Assembly: GCA_036278455.1 (NCBI GenBank)
Contig: DASULB010000523.1
Span: 1 to 9,370, forward strand
DNA from: FW021-bin31 sp036278455
Lineage (GTDB): Bacteria; Bacteroidota; Bacteroidia; Chitinophagales; Chitinophagaceae
Length of the DNA stretch: 9,370 nucleotides
Direction: 5' to 3'
Shown: in pieces, positions 5,411 through 9,370 of the stretch
Layout: the number at the start of each line of letters is the position of its first letter
How positions within the stretch are numbered: position 1 is the first letter of the stretch
The notes under the pieces: model-generated
The model's database searches: none
What the model was told of the DNA's origin: nothing
Seen by the model: the letters and a program-made list of their open reading frames with translations, nothing else
Position numbers and translations under genes: made by a program

Positions 5411-5647
5411 GTGCCACGGGGCAAATAACTCGATAGGGCCGGTTACCCCGAAAGTCGCGGTTACCCTGAAAGACACCTCTTTCGGCGCAATCGCCGGAGC
5501 CGGCAGCAAACCTGGGGAAAATCACTTTGAACCGGTTCGATGCGGGTTCTTCTAAAATCCACGATCGTTCCCGTGGCTCTTGTTAAAAACCAGCATCCTT
5601 TCATCACCCTTCTCAACATATCGGTACAGCCCGGAGCATTCAATGCC
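5411..5647. other. Non-coding stretch between the SdpI gene and the purL promoter
   Basis: There is no gene I can support here. Short open frames on both strands have no recognisable motifs and begin inside neighbouring genes. Two things stand out: the 18-bp imperfect tandem repeat at 5441-5476, and a weak hairpin CCACG (5560-5564) / CGTGG (5573-5577) without a T-tract. The stretch may be decayed coding sequence, as the M13 scrap nearby suggests local gene loss, but I cannot name a source. Confidence 0.5.
5441..5476 (+). repeat. Imperfect 18-bp tandem repeat (two units)
   Basis: GGTTACCCCGAAAGTCGC (5441-5458) is followed at once by GGTTACCCTGAAAGACAC (5459-5476); 15 of 18 positions agree. 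The period is a multiple of three, so this could be a leftover of a repetitive protein, but no intact reading frame with a recognisable product contains it. It could also be a pair of protein-binding sites upstream of purL, about 170 bases before the promoter. Confidence 0.5.
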
Positions 5648-5677
5648 TTGTTCGCAATAGGCATTTATTTACCTTTG
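5648..5677 (+). promoter_or_regulatory. Bacteroidota-type promoter of purL
   Basis: TTG at 5648-5650, a 19-base spacer and TACCTTTG at 5670-5677, a complete match to the TTG / TAnnTTTG pattern of the phylum's primary sigma factor. A transcript would start near 5684, about 15 nt before the purL ATG at 5699. This supports 5699 over any start upstream, and leaves no room for a riboswitch. Confidence 0.7.
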
Positions 5678-5698
5678 CCCATTCAAATTTCTCTCAAA

Positions 5699-7918
5699 AT
5701 GGAAATGACCGTTAATACCGCCAACCAGCTTGGGCTTACCGCTGATGAATTTAATCAAATCACTGAAATACTGGGTCGTACGCCGAATTTTACGGAATTA
5801 AGCATGTATTCCGTCATGTGGAGCGAACATTGCAGCTATAAAAACTCCATTGCGTGGCTGAAGACCCTGCCAAGGGAAGGTGGGCGGTTGCTCGTAAAGG
5901 CCGGGGAAGAGAACGCCGGCCTGGTGGACATCGGGGACGGCTGGGCCTGTGTGTTTAAGATTGAATCGCACAACCATCCTTCCGCCATTGAACCTTTTCA
6001 GGGTGCCGCCACCGGCGTGGGGGGTATTCACCGGGATATATTTACCATGGGGGCCCGCCCGATTGCCGCATTGAACAGTCTGCGCTTTGGCTTACCGGAA
6101 GATACCAGGACACAACACCTTTTGCGGGGCATCGTCCATGGAATAGGGCATTATGGGAATTGTTTCGGAGTGCCGACCGTCGGAGGGGAAGTGTATTTTG
6201 ATGCTTGTTATAGTACCAATCCGCTGGTGAACGCTATGAGCGTTGGGGTGGTCAGGGTGGGGGAGACGGTATCCGCCACCTCGCACGGAGCCGGCAACCC
6301 GGTTTTTATCGTGGGCTCCGATACCGGTAAGGATGGGATCGGGGGTGCTTCTTTTGCCTCGGCCAATATAGACGAGGACAGCGCGGAGGACCTGCCTTCC
6401 GTACAGGTGGGGGATCCTTTTCAGGAAAAGAAATTGCTGGAAGCCTGCATGGAAATCGTCCAGACGCATGCTTTGATCGGTATGCAGGACATGGGTGCCG
6501 CCGGCATTACCTGTTCCTGCGCGGAAATGAGTGCTAAGGGTGAGCACGGCATGCACATTGATCTGAGCAAGGTACCCACGCGCCAGCAGGGCATGAAAGC
6601 GTGGGAGATGTTGCTGAGCGAGAGCCAGGAACGGATGCTGATCGTCGTCAAGAAAGGACGTGAGGAGGAAGTCCTGCGTATTTTCGGTAAATGGGATTTG
6701 AATTGTGTACAGATCGGCGAGGTGACCAGTGAACAAAGATTGAAATTTTATCTGGACGGTACGCTGGAAGCGGATGTGCCCGCCGAAAGCCTTGTGCTGG
6801 GTGGAGGTGCGCCGGTGTATCACCGGGAATCCAGGGAACCGGGGTATATGATGCAGATCCGTAAATTTTCCGCTGCGTCCGTGGCGGTTCCCGCGGATTT
6901 AAAAGTGGTAGCCGAAAAAATTATCGGCCAGCCGGATATCGCCTCCAAACGCTGGATCTATGCACAATATGACAGCATGGTAGGTACGGGTAACGCCGGC
7001 AGCAATGCGCCTTCAGACGCTGCTGTCTCCCTGGTAAAGGGTACGGATAAGGCTTTGGTGATGACCACGGATTGCAATGGCCGCTACGTATATGCCGATC
7101 CTCATAAGGGCACCATGATCGCTGTTGCAGAGGCAGCGCGTAATATCGTATGTACGGGAGGGGAACCGGTGGCGATCACCAATTGCCTCAATTTCGGTAA
7201 TCCCTATGATCCCGAGGTATATTATCAGTTCGAGCAGGCGATTGGCGGAATGGGAGAGGCCTGTCGGAAATTCGACACCCCGGTTACCGGTGGAAACGTA
7301 AGTTTCTATAATCAATCCCCGGACGGCCCGGTATTCCCCACCCCGGTCATCGGGATGGTGGGCATCCTTGACCATCTGAAATACCGGATGACACTTGATT
7401 TCAAACAAGCAGGCGATACCATTTATTTGATTGGCCAAAGCAGAGATGATATTCATTGTTCTACTTATCTCTATAAGATCCTGGGAGAGACATTGAGCCC
7501 GGCACCACATTTTGATCTCCAGGAGGAATACGCCCTTCAACAGATGGTGACCATCCTGATCAGGGCGGGTGTTCTGCAATCGGCCCATGATGTGAGTGAT
7601 GGCGGATTGTTTACCACTTTATTGGAAAGCGCCATGCCGGGTGATCTGGGATTCAGTATTCAGACCGACAAGGATCTGAGGAAGGACGCTTTCCTGTTTG
7701 GCGAAGCCCAGAGCAGGGTGGTGGTCTCTGTCATCCCCGGAAAGGTGACTGAATTTGAAAGATTATTGGCAGGTATGCCTTTTGAGAAGCTTGGAGAGGT
7801 CACAAAGGGGAATCTCCTGATTGACGGGAGTGATTGGGGTGAAATATCCTCCTGGAAACGGCGGTATGATACCGTGCTGGATCATATCCTGAAAGAGACC
7901 AGGACTGACCTGGAATAG
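5699..7918 (+). CDS. purL: Phosphoribosylformylglycinamidine (FGAM) synthase subunit PurL, small (bacterial) type
   Basis: Catalyses step four of de novo purine synthesis: ATP-dependent amidation of FGAR to FGAM, using ammonia delivered by PurQ with PurS bridging. The protein is 739 residues from the ATG at 5699, the normal length for small PurL (large fused PurL is about 1300), so separate purS and purQ genes should lie elsewhere; neither is in the window. Seen: PNFTELSMYSVMWSEHCSYK at residues 29-48, with His44 at the conserved active-site position; ESHNHPSAIEPFQGAATGVG from 89, the nucleotide/metal-binding loop; PTVGGEVYFD; QDMGAAGITCSCAEMSAKG; LLSESQERML; then, in the second half, DCNGRYVYADPHKG, NCLNFGNP, TGGNVSFYN, AHDVSDGGL and LFGEAQSRVVVS. 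Both PurM-like halves are complete. The frame is open further upstream (to 5540), but that part contains the promoter and has no family similarity. It is monocistronic and convergent with folA. Confidence 0.97.
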   Translation: MEMTVNTANQLGLTADEFNQITEILGRTPNFTELSMYSVMWSEHCSYKNSIAWLKTLPREGGRLLVKAGEENAGLVDIGDGWACVFKIESHNHPSAIEPFQGAATGVGGIHRDIFTMGARPIAALNSLRFGLPEDTRTQHLLRGIVHGIGHYGNCFGVPTVGGEVYFDACYSTNPLVNAMSVGVVRVGETVSATSHGAGNPVFIVGSDTGKDGIGGASFASANIDEDSAEDLPSVQVGDPFQEKKLLEACMEIVQTHALIGMQDMGAAGITCSCAEMSAKGEHGMHIDLSKVPTRQQGMKAWEMLLSESQERMLIVVKKGREEEVLRIFGKWDLNCVQIGEVTSEQRLKFYLDGTLEADVPAESLVLGGGAPVYHRESREPGYMMQIRKFSAASVAVPADLKVVAEKIIGQPDIASKRWIYAQYDSMVGTGNAGSNAPSDAAVSLVKGTDKALVMTTDCNGRYVYADPHKGTMIAVAEAARNIVCTGGEPVAITNCLNFGNPYDPEVYYQFEQAIGGMGEACRKFDTPVTGGNVSFYNQSPDGPVFPTPVIGMVGILDHLKYRMTLDFKQAGDTIYLIGQSRDDIHCSTYLYKILGETLSPAPHFDLQEEYALQQMVTILIRAGVLQSAHDVSDGGLFTTLLESAMPGDLGFSIQTDKDLRKDAFLFGEAQSRVVVSVIPGKVTEFERLLAGMPFEKLGEVTKGNLLIDGSDWGEISSWKRRYDTVLDHILKETRTDLE

Positions 7919-8102
7919 TATATTTTGTTATTGGGCGCCGGGAATAGATGCTTCGGTGTAAATGATCCCATAAAAGCCAATACCCGTCAAGGTTTTTCTC
8001 TGGGGGCCGGTATACGATCAGCCAACAGGCAAGCGGGAAGAGGGGCCCCTATTTATCCGCTTACCGCCTTCGGTTGGTTCAAAAATGGGTGCTGTTATCT
8101 GG
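7919..8102. other. Intergenic region between convergent purL and folA
   Basis: No gene is supported. An inverted repeat AAGCGG (8031-8036) / CCGCTT (8057-8062) encloses the palindrome AGGGGCCCCT (8041-8050). It could fold as a stem in either transcript and help separate the two convergent genes, but no T-tract follows on either strand, so I do not call it a terminator. Confidence 0.35.
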
Positions 8103-8624
8103 TCAGCTTTGCATTCCCTTACGTTGCCACAGTTGAAAGGCGTAGGCGTATTTATTTTTTTCATCCGGCTCGTGGCGTTCCTCTTTGAGCATTTCCCATT
8201 CAGCAAGGTTCATTTCAGGGAAAAACGCGTCCCCTTCAAAATCCCCGTATACCCGCGTCAAATAAATCCGGTTCAATAGCTGCATGCTTTGTCTGTATAT
8301 CTCCGCGCCCCCAAGAATAAATATTTCCTCGTTTTCTGACGCTTTTTCCTTTTCTGTTTCCCGGGCTTCTAGGATGGCTTGTTCAAGGCCGTGCACCACC
8401 ATTGCATCTGTAAGTATATAGTCGCTTTGCCGGGTAATAACGATGTTGGTGCGGCCGGGGAGCGCCTTGCCAAATGATTCGTAGGTTTTGCGTCCCATGA
8501 TAACGGCATGTCCCATGGTAGTGTTCTTGAAAAAACGCATATCAGCGGGTAAACGCCAGGGCAGCGTATTATCTTTCCCGATAACATTGTTTTGACCTAC
8601 GGCTGTAATGGCGGATAAAAGCAT
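8103..8624 (-). CDS. folA: Dihydrofolate reductase
   Basis: Reduces dihydrofolate to tetrahydrofolate with NADPH, sustaining thymidylate, purine and methionine synthesis; target of trimethoprim. The protein is 173 residues, slightly longer than the usual 160 or so. Seen: AVGQNNVIGKDNTLPWRLPA at residues 8-27 followed by Asp28, the catalytic acid equivalent to E. coli Asp27; MGRKTYESFG, the NADPH/adenosine-phosphate region; LPGRTNIVITR; IFILGGAEIYRQ with the Gly-Gly cofactor turn; and IYLTRV followed by FEGDAFFPE. The extra length is an acidic/basic insert of about ten residues before the IFILGG strand (ETEKEKASENEE). The start at 8624 is the only sensible ATG. No thyA gene, its common partner, is visible; only non-coding sequence lies upstream. 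It is convergent with purL. Confidence 0.97.
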   Translation of the reverse strand: MLLSAITAVGQNNVIGKDNTLPWRLPADMRFFKNTTMGHAVIMGRKTYESFGKALPGRTNIVITRQSDYILTDAMVVHGLEQAILEARETEKEKASENEEIFILGGAEIYRQSMQLLNRIYLTRVYGDFEGDAFFPEMNLAEWEMLKEERHEPDEKNKYAYAFQLWQRKGMQS

Positions 8625-9131
8625 GACTAATAAAGTGTTTAATCGATGAATGCAAAATGTAAAAATAATGGTTTGTATTTAATTTTGCGCACCCCAATGG
8701 TAATAAACGGCCTTACTGTACTGCGCTGGTTTAGTCTTAACAGGTAAACGGTTTTAACGATGACCAGATTGGGTTCCACTCCCTGAGATATTATGAAATC
8801 TCGAATCAAATTAATATATTGCAGTATGGATCAATACTTATGATACGATAGCGTTCAGCTTTCGGAGTTCAGGGATGATATGGGGCGGGAAATGCTTTGG
8901 CAGGCTGATCTGTGAGTAAGAGAGCGAAGCTTTGAGACTTGATGACGTGTTGCAGACATTGTCTGATGATAACAGCAGCCTGGCGGGTTGATATCGCCGA
9001 TGATGAAGTGCCTCTGGGAGGGGATGGCTGGTCCTGCTGTTTTTAGACCGATCAGGGTATTTTCCGGATGACCGGTTGTTCATTATTTTCTGCCATCACC
9101 CATAATCTTTTGTTCATTTGTATTGGCAAGC
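8625..9131. other. About 500 bp with no supported gene, upstream of both folA and the 3'-terminal unknown gene
   Basis: This holds the upstream regions of folA (minus) and of the gene at 9132 (plus). Stop codons are frequent on the plus strand. The only long open frame is an 81-codon one on the minus strand (8838-9083) with no recognisable motif and an unusual Ser/Leu/His/Arg-rich composition; I do not call it a gene. GAGAT (8785-8789) and ATCTC (8798-8802) form a small inverted repeat. The left part is A/T-rich and promoter-like. A TACATTTTG sequence on the minus strand upstream of folA (complement of 8650-8658) is near the -7 consensus but has no matching TTG. No tRNA, terminator or insertion sequence end was recognised. 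Confidence 0.4.
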
Positions 9132-9370
9132 ATGAAGTATCTGGCTATATTTTTATTTGTTTTTATCGCATATCAAGGTGTGGGTCAATCTTCGAGCTTT
9201 GCTGATAAGAAGGCTAATGAAAGTAGTGTCGAAAAATTGCTTTTTGCTGATAGCCTAAGCCAAGTCATAAGATTGGCTAAAAAGGATATAGCCAGTGGAG
9301 CACCTTATTTGCTTTTGAGAAGTGGAATCTCTCCCATTGTCTATCCATCCGACAGCATCTTTGAACAGAG
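9132..9370 (+). CDS. Exported protein of unknown function (3' end outside the window)
   Basis: An ATG at 9132 opens a frame that stays open for 79 codons to the window edge. The first 19 residues, MKYLAIFLFVFIAYQGVGQ, are a typical signal peptide: one Lys, a hydrophobic core, then a small-residue/Gln end as often seen in Bacteroidota. The mature start is Ser/Ala/Lys/Glu-rich (SSSFADKKANESSVEKLLFA). A helix follows, then DIASGAPYLLLRSGISPIVY and PSDSIFEQ. The segment from DIASGAP onward resembles small hypothetical Bacteroidota exported proteins with an aliphatic, Gly-Ile-x-Pro core, but I cannot name a family. It should lie in the periplasm or beyond; no lipobox Cys is seen. Codon choice is more A/T-rich than in purL or folA, which may mean recent arrival or low expression. 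Confidence 0.65.
   Translation, partial: MKYLAIFLFVFIAYQGVGQSSSFADKKANESSVEKLLFADSLSQVIRLAKKDIASGAPYLLLRSGISPIVYPSDSIFEQ

Noticed and set aside
5560..5577. CCACG/CGTGG hairpin as an attenuator before purL
   Set aside because: It lies upstream of the predicted transcript start and has only a five-pair stem with no T-tract.
5540..5698. Upstream extension of purL giving a 792-residue protein
   Set aside because: The extra 53 residues have no PurL counterpart and contain the predicted promoter; the family start aligns with the ATG at 5699.
6092..6823. 243-codon minus-strand open frame inside purL
   Set aside because: Antisense shadow of a well-conserved gene; its sequence is low-complexity with many His and Thr residues, as expected from reverse reading.
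7013..7588. 191-codon minus-strand open frame inside purL
   Set aside because: Also a shadow of purL coding sequence with no domain of its own.
8031..8062. Hairpin between purL and folA as a bidirectional terminator
   Set aside because: The inverted repeat is real, but no T-tract follows on either strand.
7925..8188. Plus-strand open frame after purL
   Set aside because: Runs into folA on the opposite strand and shows no protein-like motif.
8838..9083. 81-codon minus-strand open frame as a gene or transposase remnant
   Set aside because: No recognisable motif, unusual Ser/Leu/His/Arg-rich composition, no promoter or start signal; other frames there also gave nothing familiar.
1..9370. CRISPR arrays, tRNA/rRNA genes, complete insertion sequences, defence or toxin-antitoxin systems
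   Set aside because: Looked for on both strands; no regularly spaced repeats, no cloverleaf-like segments, and no recognisable transposase, nuclease or toxin domains.

Overview
The window looks like ordinary chromosome of a Bacteroidota species, probably near the Chitinophagaceae. The phylum call rests on four things: a PorP/SprF-family outer-membrane protein at the left edge; a Bacteroidetes-only flavour of tetrapyrrole-methylase-fold methyltransferase; upstream regions that match the phylum's TTG / TAnnTTTG promoter pattern rather than the E. coli one; and little use of Shine-Dalgarno sequences. The family-level placement is a guess from protein style.

Layout, left to right. Bases 1-777 hold the 3' part of a PorP/SprF gene ending in a compact intrinsic terminator. 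The T-tract of that terminator runs into the promoter of a PAS-LuxR transcriptional regulator (863-1579). A hairpin, a well-matched promoter and a roughly 110-nt leader with a tandem 11-bp repeat then precede a small unknown gene (1819-2046). A set of single-gene housekeeping units follows: 3-methyladenine DNA glycosylase (2066-2677, minus), an RsmI-like SAM methyltransferase (2740-3456, plus), TrmH tRNA 2'-O-methyltransferase (3470-4087, minus) and a half-size EamA transporter (4234-4668, plus). Directly behind the EamA stop lies a frameshifted C-terminal scrap of an M13 (neprilysin-type) metallopeptidase, then an SdpI-family membrane protein (4940-5410), a 288-bp non-coding stretch ending in a textbook Bacteroidota promoter, and purL (5699-7918). 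Convergent to purL is folA (8103-8624, minus). About 500 bp with no convincing gene follow, then the 5' end of an unknown exported protein (9132 to the window edge).

The genes do not form one pathway. purL and folA both belong to nucleotide/one-carbon metabolism, but they are convergent and not co-transcribed. The glycosylase and the two methyltransferases act on DNA or RNA, but they sit in alternating orientations. I found no rRNA, tRNA, CRISPR array, complete insertion sequence, toxin-antitoxin pair or recognisable defence system, and I do not see a new multi-gene system. The points most worth a second look are the nine-G tract in the porP-like gene, the terminator/promoter overlap in front of the PAS-LuxR gene, the leader of the small gene, the M13 remnant, and the unknown secreted protein cut by the right edge.
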